Of a stretch of 36,756 nucleotides of DNA, positions 7,967 through 16,354 are shown piece after piece. The notes beneath the pieces are model-generated. The model did no database searches and was not told the DNA's origin. It was given only the letters and a program-made list of their open reading frames with translations. Positions within the stretch are counted from its first letter, which is position 1. Each line of letters begins with the position of its first letter. The stretch is from Woeseiaceae bacterium (GTDB lineage Bacteria; Pseudomonadota; Gammaproteobacteria; Steroidobacterales; Woeseiaceae). The stretch is taken from assembly GCA_024640345.1 (NCBI GenBank), contig JAHEFD010000025.1:1-36756 (forward strand), in the 5' to 3' direction. A program made the position numbers and the translations under genes.

Positions 7967-9388
7967 ATGGAAAACCAATCAAGCTACAACGACAAGGTTG
8001 TGCGTCAGTTTGCAATAATGACCGTCGTTTGGGGCATCGTCGGCATGCTCGTCGGCATTATCATTGCAGCTGAGCTGATCTGGCCCGGCCTGAGCATGGA
8101 TATGCCCTGGCTTACGTACAGCCGGCTTCGGCCACTGCACACCAATGCGGTCATATTCGCGTTTGGCGGCTCAGCACTGTTTGCGACCGCCTATTACGTG
8201 GTGCAACGCACCTGCCACGTGCGGCTGGCGTTCGACAAACTGGCTTCGTTCACCTTCTGGGGCTGGCAGACAATTATCGTACTGGCAGCGGTGACGCTGC
8301 CGCTCGGCATCAGCCAGGGCAAGGAATACGCCGAGCTCGAATGGCCAATCGACCTGCTGATCGCCATCGTCTGGGTTTCATTCGCGATCTGTTACCTGTT
8401 CACAATCGGGCGTCGCAGGGTCAAACATATTTATGTAGCCAACTGGTTCTACGCCGCTTTCATCATCACGGTAGCCGTGCTGCATATCTTTAATAATCTC
8501 GCCATCCCGGTGTCCTTGTGGAAGTCGTATTCGGTCTACACCGGCGTTGTCGACGGAATGATGCAGTGGTGGTACGGGCACAACGCGGTCGGATTCTTCC
8601 TGACAGCGGGTTTCCTCGGCATGATGTATTACTTCGTGCCGAAACAGGCCGAGCGCCCGATCTACTCTTATCGCCTCTCAGTCGTCCACTTCTGGGCGCT
8701 GATTGCCATCTACATGTGGGCCGGACCACATCACCTTCATTACACGTCATTGCCGAACTGGGCTCAGTCGCTGGGCATGGTGTTCTCGGTTATTCTGCTG
8801 GCACCCTCCTGGGGCGGCATGATCAACGGCATCATGACCCTGTCGGGCGCATGGCATAAGCTGCGCACGGATCCGATTCTGAAGTTCATGATCGTCGCGC
8901 TGTCGTTCTACGGCATGTCGACGTTCGAAGGTCCGATGATGTCGATCAAGACCGTGAACGCACTTTCACACTACACCGACTGGACCATAGGCCATGTGCA
9001 CTCGGGTGCATTGGGCTGGGTGGCGATGATGACAATCGGCACGATGTATTGCCTGATTCCCCGGCTCTACAACAAGACCGCCATGTATTCGATCAAGCTG
9101 ATCGACGTACATTTCTGGACCTCGACGATTGGTGTCGTTCTGTACGCCGTATCGATGTGGATTTCCGGTATTACCCAGGGCCTCATGTGGCGCGCGCTGA
9201 ATGATGACGGCACGCTCACTTACTCATTCATTGAGAGCATCAAGTTTACCTATCCCTACTACGGTATCCGCCTGGTCGGCGGCCTGATCTTCTTCAGCGG
9301 TATGCTGGTGATGGCCTACAACGTTTGGATGACGATACGTGAGGTGAAGCCTCAACCAGTCGCTGTCATCCAGCCGGCGGGAGCATAG
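7967..9388 (+). CDS. ccoN: cbb3-type cytochrome c oxidase subunit I (CcoN)
   Basis: The 473-residue catalytic subunit of the high-affinity cbb3 oxygen reductase, which reduces O2 to water and pumps protons. About twelve membrane helices are apparent. Heme and copper ligands are visible: the low-spin heme His in LHTNAV near residue 58, the CuB His205 in [10 protein letters not shown], His255-His256 in AGPHHLHYT, and His343 and His345 in WTIGHVHSG. Length is normal for the family. It opens the ccoNOQP operon, followed 3 bases later by ccoO. The 103-base region upstream shows no recognisable FNR/Anr box (TTGAT-N4-ATCAA), although these operons are commonly FNR-controlled. Confidence 0.97.
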   Translation: MENQSSYNDKVVRQFAIMTVVWGIVGMLVGIIIAAELIWPGLSMDMPWLTYSRLRPLHTNAVIFAFGGSALFATAYYVVQRTCHVRLAFDKLASFTFWGWQTIIVLAAVTLPLGISQGKEYAELEWPIDLLIAIVWVSFAICYLFTIGRRRVKHIYVANWFYAAFIITVAVLHIFNNLAIPVSLWKSYSVYTGVVDGMMQWWYGHNAVGFFLTAGFLGMMYYFVPKQAERPIYSYRLSVVHFWALIAIYMWAGPHHLHYTSLPNWAQSLGMVFSVILLAPSWGGMINGIMTLSGAWHKLRTDPILKFMIVALSFYGMSTFEGPMMSIKTVNALSHYTDWTIGHVHSGALGWVAMMTIGTMYCLIPRLYNKTAMYSIKLIDVHFWTSTIGVVLYAVSMWISGITQGLMWRALNDDGTLTYSFIESIKFTYPYYGIRLVGGLIFFSGMLVMAYNVWMTIREVKPQPVAVIQPAGA

Positions 9389-9391
9389 ATC

Positions 9392-9997
9392 ATGGGACAC
9401 GAGAGAATTGAGAAAAACATCAACCTCATGTCGATCCTGATCGTCCTTGTGATCAGTGTTGGCGGCCTGGTTGAAATCCTGCCGTTGATGACGAGCTCCG
9501 ATGCCACCGATCCTTACCCCGGCGTAACGCCCTACCCGGCGCTGCAACTGGCTGGCCGGGATATCTACATCAGGGAAGGTTGTTACGGCTGCCATTCACA
9601 ACAGATTCGACCATTTCGCAGTGAAACCGAACGCTACGGTCCCTACTCCGTCGCGGGTGAGTTCGTCTACGACCGGCCATTCCAGTTCGGATCAAAACGA
9701 ACCGGACCTGATCTTGCCCGAGTCGGCAAACGATACAGTGACGACTGGCATCGCATCCACCTGGTCAAGCCACAGGACGTGGTTCCGGAGTCCAACATGC
9801 CCGCCTATCCATGGCTCGCCAAGGCAACCATCGATGGAGAGCTGATGCAGCGCAAGTTAAGGGCCCTGCAGATTCTCGGCGACCCGTACACCGACGAGGA
9901 CATCGCCGGTGCTGCAGACGCAGTGGCTGGCAAGACAGAACTCGATGCGCTGGTCGCGTACCTGCAGAACCTGGGAACCGTGCGCTCGGCGCGCTGA
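9392..9997 (+). CDS. ccoO: cbb3-type cytochrome c oxidase subunit II, monoheme (CcoO)
   Basis: A 201-residue membrane-anchored monoheme cytochrome c that passes electrons from CcoP to the CcoN active site. An N-terminal membrane anchor spans about residues 12-31. The heme site is CYGCH (Cys64, Cys67, His68) followed by SQQIRPF, which is diagnostic for CcoO/FixO. A likely axial Met lies in [11 protein letters not shown]. The C-terminus ends soon after the last helix (LVAYLQNLG). The start is preceded by GGGAG at a normal spacing, 3 bases after the ccoN stop. Confidence 0.96.
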   Translation: MGHERIEKNINLMSILIVLVISVGGLVEILPLMTSSDATDPYPGVTPYPALQLAGRDIYIREGCYGCHSQQIRPFRSETERYGPYSVAGEFVYDRPFQFGSKRTGPDLARVGKRYSDDWHRIHLVKPQDVVPESNMPAYPWLAKATIDGELMQRKLRALQILGDPYTDEDIAGAADAVAGKTELDALVAYLQNLGTVRSAR

Positions 9998-10009
9998 GGA
10001 GATCGGGCG

Positions 10010-10189
10010 ATGGAAATGGGAATGGTACGTGGCCTTATCACGCTGATTATCCTGGTGCTGTTTGTCGGCATCTGGGCATGGAGCTGGAGCCGCAACAGGC
10101 ATACGGAATTTGATGCAGCGTCTCGGCTGCCGCTTGGCGATGACAAACAGCCGCCATGCAACGAGGAATTGAAGGAGCAACGATCATGA
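10010..10189 (+). CDS. ccoQ: cbb3 oxidase small subunit CcoQ/FixQ
   Basis: A 59-residue single-helix protein at the usual ccoQ position between ccoO and ccoP. Sequence: MEMGMVRGLITLIILVLFVG, then IWAWSWSRNRHTEFDAASRL, then a short acidic tail. The pattern of one helix, a WSRNR-type positive stop-transfer and the F-x-A-A-x-L-P-L segment is typical of CcoQ, which stabilises the complex. Its TGA overlaps the ccoP start (ATGA at 10186-10189), indicating translational coupling. Confidence 0.9.
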   Translation: MEMGMVRGLITLIILVLFVGIWAWSWSRNRHTEFDAASRLPLGDDKQPPCNEELKEQRS

Positions 10190-11067
10190 GTAACTCGTGG
10201 AGCTGGTACGTCATCCTGGGCACCATTGTGACGCTGGCTGCGTGTTTCTGGCTTGTAACCTATGCAAACCGACAGCGCGCATCCGCTGAGGAAATCAAGG
10301 AATCGGAATCACACGTCTGGGACGAAAATGTTCGTGAGTTGAACAATCCGCTGCCGATGTGGTGGTTGTGGCTATTCATCCTGACGATCGTCTGGAGCGC
10401 CTTTTACCTCATTTACTTCCCCGGCATGGGCGACTACGGCGGCATGTCCGGCTGGAGCCAGGAAGGGCAATACGCCGAAGAGGTGGCGGCGGCTGAAGCC
10501 CGGTACGGGCCTATCTTTGCCGAATACGGCGCGATGGAAGTGACCGAACTGGCCCGGAACCCGGATGCACTCGAAATCGGCGCGAGCCTTTTTCAGAATT
10601 ACTGTTCGCAATGCCATGGATCAACGGCAAAGGGTGCACGCGGCTTCCCGAACCTGACAGACGACGACTGGCTGTATGGTGGCATGCCCGCACAGATCGA
10701 GCAGAGCATTGTCTCCGGCCGTACCGGCGTCATGCCACCGCTGGCGGCGGTATTCGCCTCGGATGAGGCGCTCGACGAGATGGTGCGCTATGTCCAGGCG
10801 ATGCCGGACGGCATGGACACGACCTCCCCGGCGCACACGCAGTACATGACCTTGTGTATTGCCTGCCATGGACCAACGGGCGCCGGCGTGCAGGCCCTGG
10901 GTGCGCCGAGCCTGGTCGACGACATCTGGCTTTACGGCAGCTCGCCAGCCGAGATCAAACGGACGATCGTGGAAGGCAGGAACGGCGTAATGCCGGCGAA
11001 CGGAGACCTTGTTGGCTCCGATCGCGCCCGTATCCTGGCTGCCTACGTCTACAGCCTTTCTCAATAG
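10186..11067 (+). CDS. ccoP: cbb3-type cytochrome c oxidase subunit III, diheme (CcoP)
   Basis: A 293-residue membrane-bound diheme cytochrome c, the electron entry subunit of cbb3 oxidase. Two N-terminal membrane segments (about 7-24 and 60-78) flank a short acidic loop containing HVWDENVRELNNPLPMWW, a CcoP hallmark. Two cytochrome c domains follow, with heme sites CSQCH (140-144) and CIACH (224-228). Each has a downstream GVMPP or GVMPA Met ligand. The start at 10186 overlaps the ccoQ stop. An in-frame ATG 30 bases upstream lies inside ccoQ and is not preferred. Confidence 0.97.
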   Translation: MSNSWSWYVILGTIVTLAACFWLVTYANRQRASAEEIKESESHVWDENVRELNNPLPMWWLWLFILTIVWSAFYLIYFPGMGDYGGMSGWSQEGQYAEEVAAAEARYGPIFAEYGAMEVTELARNPDALEIGASLFQNYCSQCHGSTAKGARGFPNLTDDDWLYGGMPAQIEQSIVSGRTGVMPPLAAVFASDEALDEMVRYVQAMPDGMDTTSPAHTQYMTLCIACHGPTGAGVQALGAPSLVDDIWLYGSSPAEIKRTIVEGRNGVMPANGDLVGSDRARILAAYVYSLSQ

Positions 11068-11081
11068 GATGGTCGGGGACC

Positions 11082-11378
11082 ATGAATGACGAGACTGAAA
11101 TCCAGGACAAAGAGTGGTCGCGCGAAACGCAGAAGCTCGCGGTCCTCAGCTGGATTTCGTTCCTGACAGCATCGGCATTCACGATGTTGTTCTTCGCTTT
11201 CATCGACCCCCTGGTCATCGTGGATGCAATCAATATTGAGTCCATAGAAAGCAGCAATGCCGGGTACGCCATCGGCTTCTTCTTCCTCTGGGCCAATTGC
11301 TGGATAGCTGGCTGGCTTAGCATGAGGCTGTGCAGGCGAAAACGTACGGGCCCGATATCGCTGCCCCGCCGAGACTGA
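11082..11378 (+). CDS. Small two-helix membrane protein of the cco locus, unrecognised
   Basis: A 98-residue protein between ccoP and ccoG, preceded by GGGGAC at a usable distance. A charged N-terminus (MNDETEIQDKEWSRETQKLA) leads to two membrane segments: about residues 19-45 (LSWISFLTASAFTMLFFAFI) and 65-85 (AIGFFFLWANCWIAGWLSMR). An Arg/Lys-rich tail follows (RLCRRKRTGPISLPRRD). I do not recognise a named family. It is placed tightly in the operon: 14 bases after ccoP, and its stop is 2 bases before ccoG. That suggests a role in cbb3 assembly or stability, analogous to other small Cco accessory subunits; this is inference. Confidence 0.75.
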   Translation: MNDETEIQDKEWSRETQKLAVLSWISFLTASAFTMLFFAFIDPLVIVDAINIESIESSNAGYAIGFFFLWANCWIAGWLSMRLCRRKRTGPISLPRRD

Positions 11379-11380
11379 TC

Positions 11381-12769
11381 ATGGCCAATAAATCCGGCGG
11401 CGGCTACGAGTACGGAAAACTCTACCGCAGCGAAGATAAAGTCTACCCAAGAGAGGTAAAAGGACGCTTTGCCACGCTGCGGCATATCGCCATGTTCGTT
11501 TTGCTGGGCGCTTTCTACCTCGGGCCGTGGCTGACCTGGGATAATCGCCAGGCGATCCTGTTCGACCTGCCGGCACGCAAGTTCTACATATTCGGCATGA
11601 CCCTGTGGCCCCAGGACTTCATTTATCTCGCCCTGTTGCTGATCATCCTGGCCGTCAGCCTGTTCTTCTTCACCGCGCTGGCAGGCCGCCTGTGGTGTGG
11701 CTTTGCGTGCCCCCAGACGGTCTGGACAGAAGCTTTCTCCTGGATCGAAATGGCGATCGAAGGTGATCGCAGCAAGCGCATGAAGCTCGACAAGGCACCG
11801 TGGACTTTCGACAAGATCCGCAAGAAAGTTCTGAAGCAGTTTCTGTGGATCGCGCTCGCCCTGTTCACCGGCTATACCTTCGTCGGGTATTTTTCTACCA
11901 TCCGGACTTTGACGAGCGATCTCCTGAGTTTCCAGGCTGGCACGTGGGAATTATTCTGGGTCATATTCTACGGCGCAGCGACTTACGGCAACGCCGGGTT
12001 CATGCGGGAACAGGTCTGCAAGTACATGTGTCCCTACGCCCGTTTTCAGGGCGCGATGTTCGACCGGGACAGCCTGATCATCACCTACGACAGCGAGCGC
12101 GGAGAGCCTCGCGGCAGTCGCCGGCGGGGTTCGGATGCCGAAGCCCAGGGCCTGGGTGATTGCGTCGACTGCACGATGTGCGTCCAGGTTTGTCCGACCG
12201 GCATCGACATCCGGAAAGGACTGCAATACGAATGCATCGCCTGCGCCGCCTGCATCGACGCCTGTGACGCAATTATGGACAAGGTTGGTTCACCTCGTGG
12301 CCTGATTCGCTACAGCACGGAGCGTGCGCTTGAGCACAAGAGCTATCGATTGATACGTCCGCGCACGCTGGTTTACACCGGTATCCTGGTGACGCTGCTC
12401 ACCGTCATGGTAACGACCATCGCGATGAGAAAACCGGTCATCATGGATGTCATTCGCGACCGTAACGCACTTTACCGGGACGTCGGACGCCTTGGCATTG
12501 AAAACGGCTACACGATTCGGGTCATCAACAAGCACAATGAAGACCACGACTATTCCCTGACCGTCAGCGGCATCGAGGGCATCAGGATCAGGGACGCAGT
12601 CGACTTCTCGCTCGCCGGCGAGTCGGTGCTCACGTTACCAATATCGGTTATTGCCCCGCATGAAAATGCCGCTGGCGGGAATGTTATCGAATTCCGCTTG
12701 GAGGCCACTGACGGCAGCGGTATAACAGTGACTGAAGAAAGCCGCTTTCGCGGACCAACGGGCAGGTAA
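11381..12769 (+). CDS. ccoG: Cytochrome c oxidase accessory protein CcoG (membrane 4Fe-4S protein)
   Basis: A 462-residue polyferredoxin-like membrane protein implicated in copper handling (Cu(II) reduction) for cbb3 assembly. A membrane N-terminal half contains LWCGFACPQTVW and QVCKYMCPYARFQ. Two 4Fe-4S clusters follow: Cys261, 264, 267 and 271 (CVDCTMCVQVCP), and Cys285, 288, 291 and 295 (CIACAACIDAC). Another membrane helix near 335-355 precedes a C-terminal periplasmic Ig-like domain. The start at 11381 is two bases after the stop of the 98-aa gene. The frame extends upstream to 11330, overlapping that gene, which is less likely. The next gene starts 8 bases after the stop. Confidence 0.95.
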   Translation: MANKSGGGYEYGKLYRSEDKVYPREVKGRFATLRHIAMFVLLGAFYLGPWLTWDNRQAILFDLPARKFYIFGMTLWPQDFIYLALLLIILAVSLFFFTALAGRLWCGFACPQTVWTEAFSWIEMAIEGDRSKRMKLDKAPWTFDKIRKKVLKQFLWIALALFTGYTFVGYFSTIRTLTSDLLSFQAGTWELFWVIFYGAATYGNAGFMREQVCKYMCPYARFQGAMFDRDSLIITYDSERGEPRGSRRRGSDAEAQGLGDCVDCTMCVQVCPTGIDIRKGLQYECIACAACIDACDAIMDKVGSPRGLIRYSTERALEHKSYRLIRPRTLVYTGILVTLLTVMVTTIAMRKPVIMDVIRDRNALYRDVGRLGIENGYTIRVINKHNEDHDYSLTVSGIEGIRIRDAVDFSLAGESVLTLPISVIAPHENAAGGNVIEFRLEATDGSGITVTEESRFRGPTGR

Positions 12770-12777
12770 CTGAAACA

Positions 12778-12969
12778 ATGGATCTGAACGCCTCTGCCGA
12801 GCCATGGTATCGAAATCCCTGGGTTTGGCTGCTCATCGCCATACCGTCCCTGACGGTAGCGGGATGCATGCTGACGATTTACCTCGCGCTCACTCATCCG
12901 CATATCCTTGTAGGCGATGGCAGCGCGTCAAACCCGGCTGTCGGGAGTACTGACGCCGGCACCCGGTAA
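12778..12969 (+). CDS. Very short FixH/CcoH-like membrane protein
   Basis: A 63-residue protein at the fixH/ccoH position between ccoG and ccoI. It begins with the EPWYRNPWVWLLIAIPSLTV pattern seen at the N-terminus of FixH proteins, giving one membrane helix (about 14-38). It then ends in a polar tail of about 20 residues (VGDGSASNPAVGSTDAGTR). Normal FixH is about 150-180 residues with a periplasmic domain, which is missing here. The frame is intact and its TAA overlaps the ccoI ATG (TAATG), so this looks like a functional short version rather than a decayed gene. FixH/CcoH stabilises the complex during assembly. Confidence 0.65.
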   Translation: MDLNASAEPWYRNPWVWLLIAIPSLTVAGCMLTIYLALTHPHILVGDGSASNPAVGSTDAGTR

Positions 12970-15452
12970 TGAACCAGGCCACCAACTGCTATCACTGCGG
13001 TGAGCCAGTTCCACCCGGCGTACCTATACTGGCCCGACTGCAGGGTGCAGATCAGCGGATGTGCTGCGTCGGTTGCAAAGCCGTCGCGGAATTCATCGAC
13101 TCAAGCGGCCTGACCGCCTTCTACAATTTTCGCGACGCTCCCGGCAGCGACTTCAAACTGACGCCGACCACTACGGAATGGAGTCACTACGATTCCGCCG
13201 AACTCCGAAACCGATACGTACACGTCGATAATGGCCTGGCGGAAGCGACGATGGACATTGGCGGAATGTACTGCACCGCGTGCGTGTGGCTCTTTGATAA
13301 TGGCCTCAAGCAACTCGAGGGAATCGAATCCGCCAGCGTCAATCCGGCAACTCGACGCGCCGTCATTCGCTGGTACGCAGACAGCCTCCGATTCAGCGAA
13401 TTGCTGGACGCATTATCCCGCATCGGCTTCAAACCGTCGCCCGTCGGGGCCGGCCGGGCTGTCGATGAAAAAGACGACGAGTATCGGCTCTCACTAAAAC
13501 GCCTGATCGTTGCTGCCGCTGCCGGTATGCAGGTAATGATGTTTGCCGTTGCGCTCTACGCCGGCGACTTTTTCGGCATCGAAGGCGGCATCGAAGCGTT
13601 CCTGCGCCTTATCAGCCTGCTGGTGACGGTACCGATTATCTTTTACTCGGCAAGACCGTTTTTTGCCGGTGCGTGGCGTGGCCTGCGCGCAAGGTCACCC
13701 GGCATGGACCTGCCGGTGTCTATCGCTATCACGACCGCCTTCGCTGCCTCAACTTACGCCACCCTGGTCAATCGGGGCGATATCTATTTCGATTCTGTCG
13801 CCATGTTCGTGTTCTTCCTGAGCGCCACGCGTTTCCTGGAAATGCGAGCACGGCACCGGTCCGATGATCATGCACTCGCACTCGCCCGACTGCTTCCGGA
13901 TACGGCGATTCGAATGAAAGGTTCGACTTCTGAAACGGTGGCGCTCGACCAGGTGACAGCAGATGACATCCTCCGCATCAGGCCTGGCGACGTCATCCCC
14001 GTTGACGGCGAATTAATTTCCGGCAACCTGTTTGTTGATGAATCCATGCTCACGGGCGAAGCAATGCCGGTGCAGCGAGAGACCGGAGAGATGCTTTTTG
14101 CAGGCGCCGTGGTTCGTGAAGGCAATGCAACGGTACGAGTCACACGGACCGGTGCCAGCACCTCCCTCGCAGAAATCGGTCGCATGCTCGAACGAGCGAA
14201 AGCAGACAGACCGCCAATAGCATTGCTTGCCGATCGAATTGCGAGCCGCTTCGTTGTTGCTGTGCTTGGCGTGACGGCACTCGCGGCAGGCACCTGGTAT
14301 TTCATTGAGCCATCGCGTGCGTTCGAGGTAGCGCTCGCGACACTTGTGGTGACCTGCCCTTGCGCGCTTGCACTTGCGACGCCGGCGGCCATTGCAGCAG
14401 CGACCGCACGTCTATCTCAAAATGGTTTCCTGCTCGTACGCTCGCGAATACTCGATGTGCTGACGCGTGCCCGGACCATGGTTTTCGACAAGACCGGCAC
14501 ACTGACCGAAGGTCGACCGGTCGTATCAGGCATGCAGAATTTGTCAGGCAAGGAACTCGATATCGAGGAACTCCTGGCGCTGGCTGCGTCAATCGAAACG
14601 GCCTCGGAACATGTCCTGGCCAGGGCGTTTGCCGCACATTACGTGGCAGGTCGATACGAGCCGGAGGAAATCCGCGTCATTCCGGGTGAAGGCGTCGAAG
14701 CAACGCTGGGTAACGATCAATATCGAATCGGCAACTGGCGTTTCGTTGCCGAACTGAGCGGCGCGCCGTCCGATAGCCGTGCGCAGAAAGACGACCACAC
14801 GGAAGTGTTTCTAGGGACCCGTGAAGAAATGCTTGCCTGCTTTTCGATTGGCGATCAGTTACGGGCAGACGCCGTCCATGCAATCGCCGCGCTGAAAAAA
14901 AGCGGCTTCCGCCCCGTCATAGCAAGTGGCGATCGGGCAGCGGCGGTCCGGTCTGTTGCCGACAAACTGGGCATTGATGACTGGCATGCCGGCTTGTCTC
15001 CTGCCGGAAAGCTTGAGCTGATCCATGACCTTCGGAGCCGCGGCGAATCAATCGTGATGGTAGGCGATGGCATCAATGACGCGCCGGTTTTGGCGGCGGC
15101 CGATGCGTCTATTGCGCTGGACGCCGGAACGGCACTTGCACGGGCCAGCGCCGACGCAGTATCCCTGGGAAGAAGGCTCGGCACGATTGTAACGGCAGTA
15201 GAGATCGCGATGGATACCCGCACGATCATACGGCAGAACATCATTTGGGCGATTGTCTACAATGTAACTGCCGTTCCGCTCGCCGTCGGTGGTTTTCTCG
15301 CACCATGGATGGCCGCGATTGGCATGTCGTTGAGTTCATTCGTGGTCGTCATGAATGCCTTGCGGCTGCATCGCGCACGAACAGAAAATACGATGACATC
15401 GGACCATGATCACAACCGGGATGAACGAATGAAGCAGGCCACAACGACGTGA
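12969..15452 (+). CDS. ccoI: Copper-translocating P-type ATPase CcoI/FixI
   Basis: An 827-residue P1B ATPase that exports copper to the periplasm for cbb3 biogenesis. An N-terminal Cys-rich metal-binding segment (CYHCGEPVPPG and CCVGCKAVAEF) precedes an HMA domain with its CxxC at Cys102 and Cys105 (GGMYCTACVW). The core has eight membrane helices, an actuator TGE motif (LTGEAMPV), the ion-channel CPC at 463-465, the phosphorylation site Asp507 in DKTGTLTEG and the hinge GDGINDAP from 699. A short His/Asp tail (MTSDHDHNRDERMKQ) is slightly unusual. Translation is coupled on both sides: the start overlaps the FixH-like stop, and ccoS starts at a GTG overlapping its stop. Confidence 0.96.
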   Translation: MNQATNCYHCGEPVPPGVPILARLQGADQRMCCVGCKAVAEFIDSSGLTAFYNFRDAPGSDFKLTPTTTEWSHYDSAELRNRYVHVDNGLAEATMDIGGMYCTACVWLFDNGLKQLEGIESASVNPATRRAVIRWYADSLRFSELLDALSRIGFKPSPVGAGRAVDEKDDEYRLSLKRLIVAAAAGMQVMMFAVALYAGDFFGIEGGIEAFLRLISLLVTVPIIFYSARPFFAGAWRGLRARSPGMDLPVSIAITTAFAASTYATLVNRGDIYFDSVAMFVFFLSATRFLEMRARHRSDDHALALARLLPDTAIRMKGSTSETVALDQVTADDILRIRPGDVIPVDGELISGNLFVDESMLTGEAMPVQRETGEMLFAGAVVREGNATVRVTRTGASTSLAEIGRMLERAKADRPPIALLADRIASRFVVAVLGVTALAAGTWYFIEPSRAFEVALATLVVTCPCALALATPAAIAAATARLSQNGFLLVRSRILDVLTRARTMVFDKTGTLTEGRPVVSGMQNLSGKELDIEELLALAASIETASEHVLARAFAAHYVAGRYEPEEIRVIPGEGVEATLGNDQYRIGNWRFVAELSGAPSDSRAQKDDHTEVFLGTREEMLACFSIGDQLRADAVHAIAALKKSGFRPVIASGDRAAAVRSVADKLGIDDWHAGLSPAGKLELIHDLRSRGESIVMVGDGINDAPVLAAADASIALDAGTALARASADAVSLGRRLGTIVTAVEIAMDTRTIIRQNIIWAIVYNVTAVPLAVGGFLAPWMAAIGMSLSSFVVVMNALRLHRARTENTMTSDHDHNRDERMKQATTT

Positions 15453-15649
15453 ATATTCTTTACCTGCTGATCCCTCTTGGCCTCGTACTGCTTGCATTGG
15501 CGGTCGCGGCATTCTTCTGGGCGGTTCGCACCGGGCAATTCGATGACCTGGAAACGCCGGCGATGAGTGTCGTGATGGATGACGATACGAAGCCTGCGCC
15601 CGACAACCGACGTAAAGGTTCGTCACAAGCCGCCAGCAAGAGCGAATGA
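15449..15649 (+). CDS. ccoS: cbb3-type oxidase assembly protein CcoS
   Basis: A 66-residue single-helix membrane protein needed to insert redox cofactors into cbb3 oxidase. The family signature is complete: an N-terminal helix (LYLLIPLGLVLLALAVAAFFWAV is split here by length; it covers about residues 4-26) followed by RTGQFDDLETPA and an acidic MDDDTKP tail. Translation starts at a GTG whose bases overlap the ccoI TGA (GTGA). Its own TGA overlaps the ATG of the next gene (ATGA). Confidence 0.92.
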   Translation: MNILYLLIPLGLVLLALAVAAFFWAVRTGQFDDLETPAMSVVMDDDTKPAPDNRRKGSSQAASKSE

Positions 15650-16323
15650 ACCAGGACCTTCTCTATCCCGCCGCATTGGTCGCCGGCTTCTTCGGCAGTA
15701 CACACTGCCTGGGCATGTGTGGCGCCATCGTTGTTCTCTTCGAACAGGAAAGCCCGGCGGGAATGCAGCGATGGTTACGCCGGATCCTGTACAACTTGGG
15801 CCGCCTTGGGTTCTACGTGCTACTGGGCGCCATTGCCGGCGGCGCCGGTGCTGTAATCGTGGCAACTGCCGGCGCTCGCACCGCTTTGCTCGCTCTAAGG
15901 CTGATCGCGGGCTTACTTGTCATCACCATTGGACTCAACCTGCTCTTCCACTGGAATTTCACGCGTTTCCTGGAAACGGCCGGCAGCGGAATCTGGAAGC
16001 GGCTCGCACCATTGGCACGCCATGTTTTGCCCATCGAATCCCCGGCCCGGGCGGTTGCCGCCGGATTCCTCTGGGGCGCACTGCCATGCGGCCTGGTCTA
16101 CTCATCCGTCGCGATGGCGGCAACCAGCGGCAGCTTGCCCGGCGGCGCGCTCGTCATGTTCTTCTTCTGGCTGGGCACCGCGCCCGCACTGCTGCTTGCA
16201 GGCGTATCTGCCGACAGGCTGAACCGCTGGCAAGCACAGCCGGCATTTCGGCGTGTCGCGGGAGCCATCATGATCATTATCGGCACCCTCGCAATGGCAC
16301 CATTTCGCATGCTAATCCATTAG
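15646..16323 (+). CDS. Sulfite exporter TauE/SafE (DsbD_2-like) family protein of the cco locus
   Basis: A 225-residue integral membrane protein with about six helices. It carries the conserved GSTHCLGMCGAIV motif near residues 17-29 (HCxGMCG) and a second small motif, GALPCGLVYS, near 145. These are the marks of the DsbD_2/TauE-SafE group that commonly closes ccoGHIS loci, where a role in copper handling or thiol transfer for cbb3 maturation is proposed. The name sulfite exporter is an inherited label; there is no evidence of sulfite transport here. The start overlaps the ccoS stop by ATGA, so it belongs to the same operon. Function is inferred from context. Confidence 0.85.
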   Translation: MNQDLLYPAALVAGFFGSTHCLGMCGAIVVLFEQESPAGMQRWLRRILYNLGRLGFYVLLGAIAGGAGAVIVATAGARTALLALRLIAGLLVITIGLNLLFHWNFTRFLETAGSGIWKRLAPLARHVLPIESPARAVAAGFLWGALPCGLVYSSVAMAATSGSLPGGALVMFFFWLGTAPALLLAGVSADRLNRWQAQPAFRRVAGAIMIIIGTLAMAPFRMLIH

Positions 16324-16327
16324 TATT

Positions 16328-16354
16328 GGGCGGTCGCCGCAAACAGGACCGTCC
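16328..16354 (+). promoter_or_regulatory. Hairpin abutting the start codon of the TolB/amidohydrolase gene
   Basis: GGGCGGTC (16328-16335) can pair with GACCGTCC (16347-16354), eight pairs with one G-T wobble, leaving an 11-base loop. The right arm ends at the base before the ATG and overlaps the AGGA ribosome-binding site (16345-16348). No T-run follows, so it is not a typical terminator. It may limit ribosome access or be chance. Confidence 0.3.
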
